64,000 bases of DNA from an uncultured Arsenicibacter sp. (GTDB lineage: Bacteria > Bacteroidota > Bacteroidia > Cytophagales > Spirosomataceae). Below are positions 37,074 to 46,384 of the stretch, piece after piece. The stretch lies in the NCBI RefSeq assembly GCF_945952095.1, contig NZ_CAMFHL010000010.1:3037-67036 (forward strand). Direction: 5' to 3'. How positions within the stretch are numbered: position 1 is the first letter of the stretch; every line of letters starts with the position of its first letter. The position numbers were made by a program, and so were the translations under genes. Below the pieces are notes generated by a model that was given only the letters and a program-made list of their open reading frames with translations, was not told where the DNA came from and did no database searches.

Positions 37074-40000
37074 ATGAAAAACTCTTTACTAATCAGGATA
37101 GTGAAACTTACCGCATATCAGATTTTTCTGGCTGTAGTATTCACTGCGGCCGCAAATGCCACTGATGCTTCGGCGCAGGAAGTGCTTGATAGAAGGGTAA
37201 ACCTTACTATTCAGCAAGCTACGCTGAAGCGTGCACTTGCCCAGCTGAGTCAGGCTGCTGATGTGAAATTTGTCTTTAATTCGAAGGTGCTCCGCGCCGG
37301 CGAACAAATTACATTTTCGGCCAGCAATGAGCGTTTAAAGGATGTGTTAACCCGTTTGTTAACACCCAGACATATTCAGTTTGAAGCTACGGGCCGGCAG
37401 ATCATCTTTTTTCGCGATGAAGCCCAGGCCGGTACCGCCGAAGCCGACGAAATTGCTGAAGAAGCCGTTATCGCGGACATCGTAGTTGCGGGCCGTGTGC
37501 AGGACGAAAAAGGAGCCGGACTGCCTGGTGTGAGTGTCGTTATCAAAGGTACCATCAAAGGAACAACGACTGACGCCGACGGCAAGTACCGCCTCGAAGT
37601 ACCGACAACAGCCGGTACAACACTGGTCTACAGCTTTGTCGGCTATAAGAAAAAAGAAGTGGTGGTGGGTGCTCAGAAGTCACTCGATGTAGTGCTGGCT
37701 CCCGACGATCAGACGCTGAATGAGGTGGTCGTTGTGGGTTTCGGTACGCAGCGCAAGGCTACTGTAACCGGCTCACTGGCAACCATTACAACAGAAGACC
37801 TGAAACAAAGCCCGACGGCCAACCTGACCAATGCCCTTGCCGGCCGTTTGCCGGGTCTGATGGCCAATCAGTTCAGCGGTGGTGAGCCGGGTGTTGATCG
37901 CAGTAACATCCTGATCCGCGGGATGGGTACCTACGGCAACACGGCGCCGATTGTGATCATCGACGGTCTGGAACGGAGCATGGACTACCTGGCACCTTCC
38001 GAAATCGAAACGTTTTCGATCCTGAAAGATGCCTCATCAACAGCTCCTTACGGGGTACGTGGCGCCAACGGTGTTATTCTGATTACCACCAAACGCGGTA
38101 AAGTCCAGGATAAGGCATCGGTAAACTTCAAGGCATCGACGGGTATCAACCAGCCGGTTAAGTTCCCGACGTATCTGGGGTCGGCCGACTATGCGATGCT
38201 GTATAACGAATCGATCATCAACAACAACCCGGGTGTAAATCCGTCGACACTGAACCTCTTTACCGATAAGGCCATTGCCGACTTCCGTAACGCGAAAGGC
38301 GACAACTCCGACGGACTGGGCTACAACTGGAATTATTTCGACTATGCGTTTAAGCCGGGTGTGCAGCAGGACTACAGCCTCAATATCTCGGGTGGTTCGG
38401 CGAAAGCGCGGTATTTCGTGCTGGCCAACTATTTCCAGCAGGACGGTAACTACAAACACACCGACCTGACGGCCTACAACACACAGGCGGTATTTAAGCG
38501 CTACAACTTCCGGTCGAACATCGACATCGATATCACGAAAGACTTCTATGCCCGTCTGGACATCGGCGCCCGGATTACCGACCGGAACGCGCCGGGTACA
38601 ACTGCCGCCCGGATCGTTGAGATGGCGAACACGCAGCCTTCTTACCTGCCGATCGTGCTGGAACCAAACGATAACCCGGGCAACAGAAAAACAATAGCCA
38701 ATAACCCGCTGGGGATGCTGTACGGGGATCAGATTTACCGCCTCAACATTCTGGGTGAGCTGAGCCGTACCGGCTTTTTGAACGAGAAAAATACGTACCT
38801 CAACGGGTCATTTGTACTGGGACACCAGCTGGATTTCATCACGCGCGGCCTGAAAATCGAAGGGCTGTTCGGTTATGATGCGTCAGAAGGAATCTGGGTT
38901 AACCGCGTCGTAAACACCTACTCAGAAGGCTACCGGGTGTATCCGGGCTATGCTACGCTGATGCCGGATGCCGGTAGTGACGTTTACCGTACGCCGGGAA
39001 ACTATACCGGTCTTTACAAACGCGGTAATAAATACGACGTTGACCAGACAATTGGTAACAGTACGAGCCGCAACCCGAGCGACGGCCGGTCGTATACGCA
39101 GATCAAGCTTGATTACCTGCGCAACTTCGGTATTCACGGTGTAACGGGTATGGTACTGGTAAACCGTTCACGCCGTGTAGTAGACAATCAGGTGCCGTTT
39201 GGCTATCAGGGTATTACGAGCCGGTTTACGTATAGCTACGACGATAAGTACCTGCTTGAATTCAACGCTGCCTATAACGGATCAGAAAACTTTGCACAGG
39301 GCAAACGGTATGGTTTCTTCCCGGCGGCCTCGGCCGGCTGGGTGATTTCCCGCGAGAAATTCATGGCCAATGCGCCGTGGGTGAACAACCTGAAAATCCG
39401 TGGTTCATACGGTCTGGTTGGTAGCGACCGGATTCCGAACGATCAGCGGTTTATCTACCTGCAATACTTCGGCGGTGGCAGTGATTACAGCTTCGGTACC
39501 GACAACTTTGGTTCGGGTGCCGGTGGCGGTCTGCGCGAAGGAAACCTGGCCAACCCGAACCTGAGCTGGGAAAAGGCACGGAAGATCAACATCGGTATCG
39601 ATGCCACGCTATTCCGTAAACTGACGTTTGCCGTTGACCTCTTCCACGAGCACCGCTACGATATTATTACCGACATGAGCGGCGGTGATAAACTGGGCTT
39701 CCCGACGATCGTAGGGAAAAGCGCGCCATACCTGAACTCGGGTATTGTCGATAACCGGGGGATTGACTTTGAAGTCGGCTGGTCGGGTACAACCCGCAGC
39801 GGCCTGACGTACTTTGTCCGTCCGAACCTGACGTTTGCCCGCAACAAAATTGTGTTCATGAACGAGATTCCGTATGCGGCACCGGGTCGTGCACAGACCG
39901 GCAACAGGATCGGCGATCACTTCGATTATGTGTTTGACCACTTTGTACGTGATGCAGCCGAAGCGGCTGAGCTCAATGCCCGTAACAACGGCGGCGGCTA

Positions 40001-40607
40001 CCAGCCATGGGGACGTCTGACGCCGGGCGATGTAGTTTACAAAGACATCAACGGCGACGGCGTGATCAATGACCTGGGCGACCGTGTTGTGGCGGGTAAT
40101 CCGCGTAACCCGGAACTGATGTTCGGTGTTCCGGTGGGTGCCCGGTACAAAGGTTTTGACTTCAGCGTACTGTTCCAGGGAGCAGCCCTGACGTCGGTGC
40201 AGCTGAGCGGCGCGGCCGTATGGGACTTCCCGCTGTTCTCGAACGATAAGTATGGTAAGGTTAAGCCAATGCACCTCAACCGGTGGACACCGGCCACTGC
40301 GGCAACGGCTACCTATCCGGCCCTGCACTTCGGCGACTATACCAACAACAAGAACCCGAACAGCAGTCTTTTCCTGTATAACGCAAAATATATCCGGATG
40401 AAAACGGTCGAAATCGGCTACAACCTGCCGAAATCAGCCATCCGGTTTGCCGGTCTGCAAACCTTCCGGATTTATGCGCAGGGCCTGAACCTGCTGACGT
40501 GGGATAAGCTGAAAGATGCGGATGTAGATCCTGAAATCCGTGAGGGATCAGGTGACTGGTACCCCGTACAGAAGGTGTTCAACTTTGGTATCGACGTGAC
40601 ATTCTAA
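37074..40607 (+). CDS. SusC/RagA-family TonB-dependent transporter with STN domain
   Basis: A 1177-residue outer-membrane transporter. After the signal peptide (about 1-35, ending DASAQ) comes an STN domain (about 42-112, LTIQQATLKRALAQLSQAA). A carboxypeptidase-regulatory-like domain follows (about 138-215, GRVQDEKGAGLPGVSVVIKG), then the linker NEVVVVGFGTQRKATVTG and a plug with LIRGMGTYGN and IVIIDGLERSM. The barrel ends FNFGIDVTF with a terminal aromatic, as expected. It imports an oligosaccharide or peptide-glycan with SusD encoded 20 bp downstream. The STN domain links it to the upstream FecR/sigma pair. No glycan-degrading enzyme follows in the operon, so the substrate cannot be inferred. 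Confidence 0.95.
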   Translation: MKNSLLIRIVKLTAYQIFLAVVFTAAANATDASAQEVLDRRVNLTIQQATLKRALAQLSQAADVKFVFNSKVLRAGEQITFSASNERLKDVLTRLLTPRHIQFEATGRQIIFFRDEAQAGTAEADEIAEEAVIADIVVAGRVQDEKGAGLPGVSVVIKGTIKGTTTDADGKYRLEVPTTAGTTLVYSFVGYKKKEVVVGAQKSLDVVLAPDDQTLNEVVVVGFGTQRKATVTGSLATITTEDLKQSPTANLTNALAGRLPGLMANQFSGGEPGVDRSNILIRGMGTYGNTAPIVIIDGLERSMDYLAPSEIETFSILKDASSTAPYGVRGANGVILITTKRGKVQDKASVNFKASTGINQPVKFPTYLGSADYAMLYNESIINNNPGVNPSTLNLFTDKAIADFRNAKGDNSDGLGYNWNYFDYAFKPGVQQDYSLNISGGSAKARYFVLANYFQQDGNYKHTDLTAYNTQAVFKRYNFRSNIDIDITKDFYARLDIGARITDRNAPGTTAARIVEMANTQPSYLPIVLEPNDNPGNRKTIANNPLGMLYGDQIYRLNILGELSRTGFLNEKNTYLNGSFVLGHQLDFITRGLKIEGLFGYDASEGIWVNRVVNTYSEGYRVYPGYATLMPDAGSDVYRTPGNYTGLYKRGNKYDVDQTIGNSTSRNPSDGRSYTQIKLDYLRNFGIHGVTGMVLVNRSRRVVDNQVPFGYQGITSRFTYSYDDKYLLEFNAAYNGSENFAQGKRYGFFPAASAGWVISREKFMANAPWVNNLKIRGSYGLVGSDRIPNDQRFIYLQYFGGGSDYSFGTDNFGSGAGGGLREGNLANPNLSWEKARKINIGIDATLFRKLTFAVDLFHEHRYDIITDMSGGDKLGFPTIVGKSAPYLNSGIVDNRGIDFEVGWSGTTRSGLTYFVRPNLTFARNKIVFMNEIPYAAPGRAQTGNRIGDHFDYVFDHFVRDAAEAAELNARNNGGGYQPWGRLTPGDVVYKDINGDGVINDLGDRVVAGNPRNPELMFGVPVGARYKGFDFSVLFQGAALTSVQLSGAAVWDFPLFSNDKYGKVKPMHLNRWTPATAATATYPALHFGDYTNNKNPNSSLFLYNAKYIRMKTVEIGYNLPKSAIRFAGLQTFRIYAQGLNLLTWDKLKDADVDPEIREGSGDWYPVQKVFNFGIDVTF

Positions 40608-40627
40608 TCCCCTAACCGCTCAAAATC

Positions 40628-42529
40628 ATGCGTTTTAACCGAATATATACTTACCTGCTTGTGGTGGTTGCAGGCGTTAGTCTGAGTGCCTGCGACGATA
40701 AGTTTCTGGACCGCCGTCCGGATGATCAGGTCGATGAACAACAGACCTTTACCCGGTATAACAAGGCCAATCAGCTCGTAACCGATCTGTATGCCCAGAT
40801 TAAGACGGCAAACCGGCCACTGGTATTTTTTAACCACTTCTCGTCGGCAGCCGTCACGGATGAAGCAGAAGGCTCAACCGCAGAAGGCAGTCTGACCAAT
40901 AAATTCAACGCCGGTGACTGGAGCCCTGCGGGTTTTCCGGACCGGAGCAGCACCGGGCAGTACTGGTGGGATCTGTACTCAAAAATCCGCCAGGCAAACG
41001 TATTCCTGGAAGGGGTGAAAAAATATGGGACGCCGGATAACCCGTTGCAGGAAGGCGACTTAGGTAAGCGGATCGGTGAGGTCTATTTCATGCGGGCTTA
41101 CCTGCATTATCTGGCCGCACGGATGTATGGCGAGATTGTCTATGTAGACCGGACCATCCTGCCGACCGAGAGTATGGACTTTAAGAAAGAGTCGTTCCAC
41201 ACCATTGTTTCCAAAATCGCACAGGATTGTGACTCGGCGTTTGCGCGGGTACCGGCCACGTGGGGCGGTGCTGACTTCGGGCGGATTGACAAAGGGGCGT
41301 GTCTGGGTCTGAAGGCGATTGTGCGCTGGACGGCAGCTACCCCGCTGTGGAACGGGGGGACATTGCCCAATGATAACCGGCAATTCAAGGGTGATTACAG
41401 CTACAACCAGAACCGCTGGGCGGCTGCCCGTGATGCGGCAAAGGCCGTGCTGGACTATAAAGTCGAAGGTGCACCGCGCTACAGCCTGTATGTTGGTCAC
41501 GATCAGACTGATTTCAAGGACGATGCCGGCGTAAACAACAACAATTCAAAGGTCTATGGCCGGTTGTGGGACCTGTACTACAGCATGGATGCATACCTGA
41601 AAGAGGCGGTTTTCTTTGTAACAAGAGACAAGGATAACAACTGGCAGGGTGATATTTACATGCCGACCTGGGGTGGCAGCTCACGGCAGATGCCGGTGCA
41701 GGAGCAGGTTGATGAGTATGAATACATTGCGGGAAATGGTTATGGCTATCCGGTTTATAGCACACGGGCAAAAGCCGACGGGTACGACGACGAAAACCCG
41801 TATGAAAGTGTGAAGCGTGACCCGCGTTTCTACCGCGATATTGTCTATCACGGTTCAACGTTCAAAGGAAAAGTAATCAATACGGCGGAAGGTGCCGACC
41901 GCCTGGGGGCGTCAAACTCCACAACGACCGGTTATTTCCTGCGTAAACTGTTGCGCGAATCATGGAACCGCGATAAGAGCTTCTCCATCAACGGCCCGCC
42001 GGTATGGCGTCTGCCGGAGTTTATCTACATCTACAGCGAAGCCGTCAACGAAACGACGGGCCCGAACGCTGAGATTTATGAACTGCTGAACCAGGTTCGC
42101 CGCCGGTCGTTTATGGCGCCGATTCCGCCGGAAGCGCAAAGCAACAAGGCCCTTATGGACGAGTACATCAAGCGGGAACGCCGGGTGGAATTGTTCTATG
42201 AAAACAACCGGATCTGGACAACCCGCCTGTATCTGGAGCCAAACGCAACTACGGAACTGAACAAGGAAGCCGCCTGGCAGGCAGCCGGCACAACGAACGA
42301 TGAGCGTTCGCAGAATGCGTGGCCCTATGCGAAAACACAGCGTATGATCAACGGCATGAAGCCTGTTGAAGACCCGAACGGGAAAATTGTAATTGGCACG
42401 AAGAAATACAAAATGAAGCGTTATTTCGTAGAGAGCCGCGTTTTCGTTGCTCCGCGCCACTACCTGTTCCCGATCATGCAAAGCGAACTGCAACGGACGC
42501 CAAGCCTGATCCAGAATCCGGGATGGTAA
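40628..42529 (+). CDS. SusD/RagB-family outer-membrane lipoprotein
   Basis: A 633-residue lipoprotein, longer than most SusD proteins. The lipobox is LSAC (Cys22), followed by DDKFLDRRPDDQVDE. Helical repeats include YFMRAYLHYLAARMYGEIVYV and KGACLGLKAIVRWTAATPLWN. The C-terminal part has YIYSEAVNETTGPNAEIYE, KRERRVELFYENNRIWTTRLY and the final YLFPIMQSELQRTPSLIQN. It caps the SusC barrel on the cell surface and selects the ligand. Extra length lies in the middle (about 270-430), which is likely the ligand-specific part. Confidence 0.95.
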   Translation: MRFNRIYTYLLVVVAGVSLSACDDKFLDRRPDDQVDEQQTFTRYNKANQLVTDLYAQIKTANRPLVFFNHFSSAAVTDEAEGSTAEGSLTNKFNAGDWSPAGFPDRSSTGQYWWDLYSKIRQANVFLEGVKKYGTPDNPLQEGDLGKRIGEVYFMRAYLHYLAARMYGEIVYVDRTILPTESMDFKKESFHTIVSKIAQDCDSAFARVPATWGGADFGRIDKGACLGLKAIVRWTAATPLWNGGTLPNDNRQFKGDYSYNQNRWAAARDAAKAVLDYKVEGAPRYSLYVGHDQTDFKDDAGVNNNNSKVYGRLWDLYYSMDAYLKEAVFFVTRDKDNNWQGDIYMPTWGGSSRQMPVQEQVDEYEYIAGNGYGYPVYSTRAKADGYDDENPYESVKRDPRFYRDIVYHGSTFKGKVINTAEGADRLGASNSTTTGYFLRKLLRESWNRDKSFSINGPPVWRLPEFIYIYSEAVNETTGPNAEIYELLNQVRRRSFMAPIPPEAQSNKALMDEYIKRERRVELFYENNRIWTTRLYLEPNATTELNKEAAWQAAGTTNDERSQNAWPYAKTQRMINGMKPVEDPNGKIVIGTKKYKMKRYFVESRVFVAPRHYLFPIMQSELQRTPSLIQNPGW

Positions 42530-42534
42530 ATGTT

Positions 42535-42660
42535 TAAAGAGTGAATGAGTGAATGAGCGATAGAGTGCATTACCGCTTCGCGGAGAGGGAGTGAGTGCGC
42601 ATGTTGATAGGCTTTATTACGTCGCTCTTTCACTCTTTATCTCTTTCGCTCTTTCATCAC
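42535..42660. repeat. Low-complexity GAGTGAA / CTCTTTC inverted arms
   Basis: A purine-rich run of GAGTGAAT-type words (42535-42570) is followed by a pyrimidine-rich run of CTCTTTCA/GCTCTTTC words (42621-42658). The two can pair imperfectly. A second copy of the same arrangement is at 43076-43198. Confidence 0.65.
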
Positions 42661-42684
42661 ACCGCGGCCGCTCTATAATTCCGT

Positions 42685-42692
42685 TACCTTTG
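42685..42692 (+). promoter_or_regulatory. -7 box TACCTTTG before the VOC gene
   Basis: TACCTTTG fits the TAnnTTTG consensus and lies 30 bp before the ATG at 42723. Confidence 0.5.
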
Positions 42693-42722
42693 GGGTATGG
42701 CCTGTGCCATATCCCTTTTTTT

Positions 42723-43085
42723 ATGATTCAGTTTAAGCGATTTGACCATATTCTGATTACCATTCCGCCGGGTACAACGGAGCTGGCACGGCTATTTTAC
42801 GGTGAGATTCTGTCACTTCAGGCCATTTCGGGTGGCCACCCGCACAACGCAATCTGGTTTCAGATGGGCGACATACAACTGCATATCCGCGAAGAAACCG
42901 AAGGACCGTTATCGAGCCGTCACCCTGCATTTGAGGTAGTCAGCCTCACGGATGCCAAACAGTTTCTGACCGCCCGCGGCATCGGCCTAACCTATTCTTC
43001 CGACATCGAAGGCCGCGATCGTGTCTTCTTCCGCGACCCCTTCGGCAACCGCTTTGAGCTTATCGAATACAAATTCAAAGAGTGA
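42723..43085 (+). CDS. VOC-superfamily (glyoxalase/bleomycin resistance-like) protein
   Basis: From the ATG at 42723 this is 120 residues; a longer reading frame upstream runs through the low-complexity region and is not credible. The paired beta-alpha-beta-beta-beta modules are visible: FDHILITIPPGTTELARLFYG with a metal-type His, then IWFQMGDIQLHIREE, HPAFEVVSLTDAKQFL and VFFRDPFGNRFELIEYK with the typical DPFGN-x-FEL ending. Family members are metal-dependent lyases, dioxygenases or resistance proteins. The function here is unknown. The last codons and stop lie in the purine-rich repeat. Confidence 0.85.
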   Translation: MIQFKRFDHILITIPPGTTELARLFYGEILSLQAISGGHPHNAIWFQMGDIQLHIREETEGPLSSRHPAFEVVSLTDAKQFLTARGIGLTYSSDIEGRDRVFFRDPFGNRFELIEYKFKE

Positions 43086-43198
43086 AAGAGATAAAGAGCG
43101 AAAGAGTGGGGGCATAAGCTTTTTATCAGCAGCGTCTGTGACTTGAGGGAACGGCCGTGGGTTTCGCTCTTTCACACTTTCGTTCTTTCGCTCTTTAC
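43076..43198. repeat. Low-complexity inverted arms spanning two convergent stop codons
   Basis: A GAGTGAAAGAGATAAAGAGC-type arm (43076-43108) and a TTTCGCTCTTTCACAC-type arm (43163-43198) are largely complementary. They contain the ends of both the VOC gene and the hybrid regulator, so a few C-terminal residues of each are encoded by the repeat. It probably acts as a bidirectional terminator. Confidence 0.65.
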
Positions 43199-46078
43199 AT
43201 CCTTTGGCGTGTGGCCGAAGGTTTCGCGGAAGCATTTGGTGAAGTAGGAAGGGTTTTCGAAACCGACCAGAAAAGCCACGTCAGCGATAGGCTGGCCCAG
43301 CTTCAGGTAGGGAATTGAGCGGCGCAGCCGGTGGTTGCGGATGACTTCGGTAGGGGGCAGGCCGGTCTGACTGATCAGGCGGCGGTGCAGGGTACGCCGG
43401 TTCAGGCCGAGGCTATGGGCCAGTTCCTCCACCCCGAATGCCGCATCGGCCAGGTTGGCGTCGATCAGGGCGAAAAGACGTTCCATAAAATCGCTGCCCT
43501 GCTCCGGAAGAGGCGGGGTTTCAGACGGCTGCTCCAGCATCCGTTGATAGTGCTCCCGTAGCCGCCGCTGCCGGTCCAGCCAGTTCCGGACTTTCAGCTT
43601 GAGTTCCTGCTCATTAAAGGGTTTTGTCAGGTGATCGTCTGCTCCGTTGTTGAGACTGATGAGCCGGTTTTCGGTGGCCGTTTTGGCCGTCAGCATCAGT
43701 AGCGGAATGTGACTGGTCCGGGCATCCGCTTTCAACTGTTGACACAAACTGATGCCGTCCATGTCGGGCATCATCCAGTCCGTAATGACCAGATCGGGAA
43801 TGAGGGTTTGCGCTTTAGACAGGCCATCAAGCCCGTTCACGGCCGGAACGACATCATACGAACCGGCAAACAACTCACACAGATACTGCCGTAAATCGTC
43901 GTGGTCTTCCACGAGTAATAACACGCCGCGGTCAGGCGGATTGTTGCCGGGACTACCTGCTTCTGCGGCAACGGTTTGTTGCCCGGCAACCGCTGCTAAT
44001 TCCGGCACGAACGAACGGACGGGTAACGGCTCTACCGGAATCGCTATCCGGAAGCAGGTGCCTGCATCTGCCTGACTGTCAACGGTAAGCTCCCCGTCCA
44101 GAACATGAACCAGTTCGCTGACAAGCGACAGACCGATGCCCGACCCCCCCGCAGCGCGCGTCCGGTTGTCATCGACCTGATAAAACCGGTCAAAAATATG
44201 CGGAATCTGCCCGGCCGGAATACCGATGCCTGAATCGGCGATGCGTATCTGTAACAGGGCAGGAGCAGCAGCAGACTGGCTGATGCCGGCAATGAGCTGC
44301 ACCTCACCGCCCGCCGGCGTAAACTTCATGGCGTTTCCCATCAGGTTGGTCAGGATTTTACCCAGTTTATCGGCATCAAAGAGCCATTCCGCTGCCGGCA
44401 GGTCGACCGATACGTCCAGCCGGATCTGCTTTCGTTCGGCCAGCGACCGGAAGGAGTCCTCGTGCTGCCGGAAAAAAATAGACAGGTCACCCGGCCGGAT
44501 ATCCGGTTTCAGCATACCGGCATCGAGTTTGGAGAGGTCGAGCAGCTGATTAATAAAGTCGAGCAGCCGGTACGCATTTGTCTGAATGGTTTTCAGGCGC
44601 TGGTGTTGGGGCAGTTCATCAATAAGTCGTTCGAGTGGACTCAGGATCAGCGTCAGCGGCGTCCGGAATTCATGCGTGATATTGGCGAAGAACCGCGTTT
44701 TGGCCTGGTCGAGCCGTTGTAGTTCAGCGCTTTGTTGCTCAATAATCGCTTTCTGAGTGGCCAGCAGCCGGAGTTGCGAACGGTTCCGGAAGAAGGCAAA
44801 GGTAGCAATGCCGACGAGCAGCAGCAGCAGAACCGCCACACCGGTCAGCCACCATTGCCGGCGCTGTTGTTCATCAATCTGAAGTTCTTTCTCCCGCGTC
44901 CGGAAGCGGGTTTCCCACTGCGTCATGCTCTGGTTGTTGCGGCGCAGGTAAATCCGCTCTTTTTCGGCCAGAGCCTTCTGGTAGAATTCGTTGGCCAGTG
45001 CCGCATTGCCGAGGGCCTGCTGCACCTCCGCCTGATTCTGGTAGAAATAATCTTTTTCCCAGTCCGGACTGTCGAGTTTGCCGGCTTCGGCCAGATAGGC
45101 TTCTGCCTGTGCATATTGCTTTTGGTCAACGGAAAGATCACCCAGCGATAAATTCAGCCGCCGTATGTCTTCAGGTATACCCATTTGGCGGGCAACCGGC
45201 AGCAGGGAGCGGTAAAGGTCGATGGAGTGCGTAGCATAGCCCGGCCAATAAGTGAGCGCATCGGCCAATGCCCAGACAAAATTATACCACATGATCCCAT
45301 CCCGCGACTGCCGGAGGTAAGGCAGGCTTTTGTCCATGTAGTCCAGGATAACCGGCAGGTCCGAGGTCTGGTCATACATGTGTGCGTAGATCAGGCTGCG
45401 GCAGGCATCCAGTATGCGCGTGGTGTCATGCAGCGCGATGGCCAGTTTTTCGGCCTGCTGCATGGAAGGCAGGTACTTTTCCGGAACCTGCCGGTAAATA
45501 TCGCGGGAGGTGTTTCCGATGATGTCGAGGGCATCAATTTCGAGTGTCCGATCGCGGCTGGCTCTGGCAATGAGCAAGGCTTCATTAGCCGCCTGCAGGG
45601 CTTCCGGGTACTTAATAGCATGATTTAGGGTAAATGCTTTCTGGAGCCATAACCGGCCGGCGAGGTTCTTATTGTGCCTGCTTTCGGGGAGCAGACTGTC
45701 AATCACCTGAAGTGTGAGCGTATCGTTTCTGGTACGGCGCAGGAGTTTAATGCGGGTCAGCTGCCACGCCGCGAAGGTTTCCGGCTGTTGTTGCGCTACC
45801 GGTTTTAATGCACCGAGTAGCTGGAAGGCGCAGGTGGTTTGCCCCTGTCGCTGAAGCAGGGCGGCGGTCTCCAGCCATGCGGTCAGTTGCGGGGTGCCGG
45901 CAGGCGGCCGGTACGATGCCATGGGGCAGGGGAGAAGCAGGGAAGGAATCCGCGCTGCTTCCTGACGAAACGTTTGTACAAGGGCCTTCACGCGGGCACG
46001 TTCTGCGGGAGCCTGTGCCTGGCTGTTCCGGAAAGAGATAAAAAGCAGCAGTACGAATACGAATCGATAATAGATCAT
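43172..46078 (-). CDS. Hybrid two-component regulator: TPR sensor, histidine kinase, receiver, AraC HTH
   Basis: From the ATG at 46078 this is 968 residues; a GTG two codons upstream (46084) is possible. A signal peptide is followed by a periplasmic TPR-rich sensor (about 25-400) and one membrane span (about 412-435, WWLTGVAVLLLLLVGIATFAF). HisKA has the His in FFANITHEFRTPLTLIL. The HATPase boxes are NLMGNAMKF, DSGIGIPAG and GSGIGLSL. The receiver has LLVEDHDDLRQYL, the phospho-acceptor Asp in LVITDWMMPDMDG and LTKPF. The AraC-type HTH is at the end (DVAFLVGFENPSYFTKCFRETFG). It resembles hybrid two-component systems of glycan loci but uses TPRs instead of a beta-propeller sensor. The ligand and target operon are unknown. 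Confidence 0.93.
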   Translation of the reverse strand: MIYYRFVFVLLLFISFRNSQAQAPAERARVKALVQTFRQEAARIPSLLLPCPMASYRPPAGTPQLTAWLETAALLQRQGQTTCAFQLLGALKPVAQQQPETFAAWQLTRIKLLRRTRNDTLTLQVIDSLLPESRHNKNLAGRLWLQKAFTLNHAIKYPEALQAANEALLIARASRDRTLEIDALDIIGNTSRDIYRQVPEKYLPSMQQAEKLAIALHDTTRILDACRSLIYAHMYDQTSDLPVILDYMDKSLPYLRQSRDGIMWYNFVWALADALTYWPGYATHSIDLYRSLLPVARQMGIPEDIRRLNLSLGDLSVDQKQYAQAEAYLAEAGKLDSPDWEKDYFYQNQAEVQQALGNAALANEFYQKALAEKERIYLRRNNQSMTQWETRFRTREKELQIDEQQRRQWWLTGVAVLLLLLVGIATFAFFRNRSQLRLLATQKAIIEQQSAELQRLDQAKTRFFANITHEFRTPLTLILSPLERLIDELPQHQRLKTIQTNAYRLLDFINQLLDLSKLDAGMLKPDIRPGDLSIFFRQHEDSFRSLAERKQIRLDVSVDLPAAEWLFDADKLGKILTNLMGNAMKFTPAGGEVQLIAGISQSAAAPALLQIRIADSGIGIPAGQIPHIFDRFYQVDDNRTRAAGGSGIGLSLVSELVHVLDGELTVDSQADAGTCFRIAIPVEPLPVRSFVPELAAVAGQQTVAAEAGSPGNNPPDRGVLLLVEDHDDLRQYLCELFAGSYDVVPAVNGLDGLSKAQTLIPDLVITDWMMPDMDGISLCQQLKADARTSHIPLLMLTAKTATENRLISLNNGADDHLTKPFNEQELKLKVRNWLDRQRRLREHYQRMLEQPSETPPLPEQGSDFMERLFALIDANLADAAFGVEELAHSLGLNRRTLHRRLISQTGLPPTEVIRNHRLRRSIPYLKLGQPIADVAFLVGFENPSYFTKCFRETFGHTPKDVKSERTKV

Positions 46079-46384
46079 TACCACTATGCTTCCTGAGAAA
46101 CGTAACTTATTTCTTTACGATGGGTAGGTTGTGGAGTCTAATGTAAATGATTGCCGTGAAACGTAAAAAAAGTATAGCGTCACTTTCGAACGAAATAAAT
46201 TGATGCCTTAGCAAACGGTCAGTGATGTAGAAGAAAGCAGCCGTTTTGTTACCTTTGCGGGGCACAATCTCTCCCTGTGCCTGACCGCTTGACAAGCCAT
46301 GTAATACGTAGCCGACATCGGAATTAACACCGGAGCCTTCATCCGAAGGCCTTACGGCTATGGTATTATCTATAAAAAAAGAAA
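46079..46384 (+). other. Intergenic region with promoter and structured leader of the RNA-repair operon
   Basis: These 306 bp separate the divergent hybrid regulator and the RNA ligase. A -7 box TACCTTTG lies at 46250-46257 on the plus strand, giving a leader of about 120 nt. Hairpins in that leader are 46261-46281 (GGCACA/TGTGCC), an outer stem 46302-46314 with 46355-46368 (TAATAC and TAGCCG arms), and an inner hairpin 46335-46350 (GCCTTC/GAAGGC). The left part is AT-rich and should hold the minus-strand promoter of the regulator. Confidence 0.55.

Noticed and set aside
42591..42722. N-terminal extension of the VOC protein
   Set aside because: The extension reads through low-complexity DNA and the -7 box; the conserved fold begins at the ATG at 42723.
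46258..46384. Known riboswitch in the RNA-ligase leader
   Set aside because: The stems do not match any riboswitch consensus I know; described only as a structured leader.
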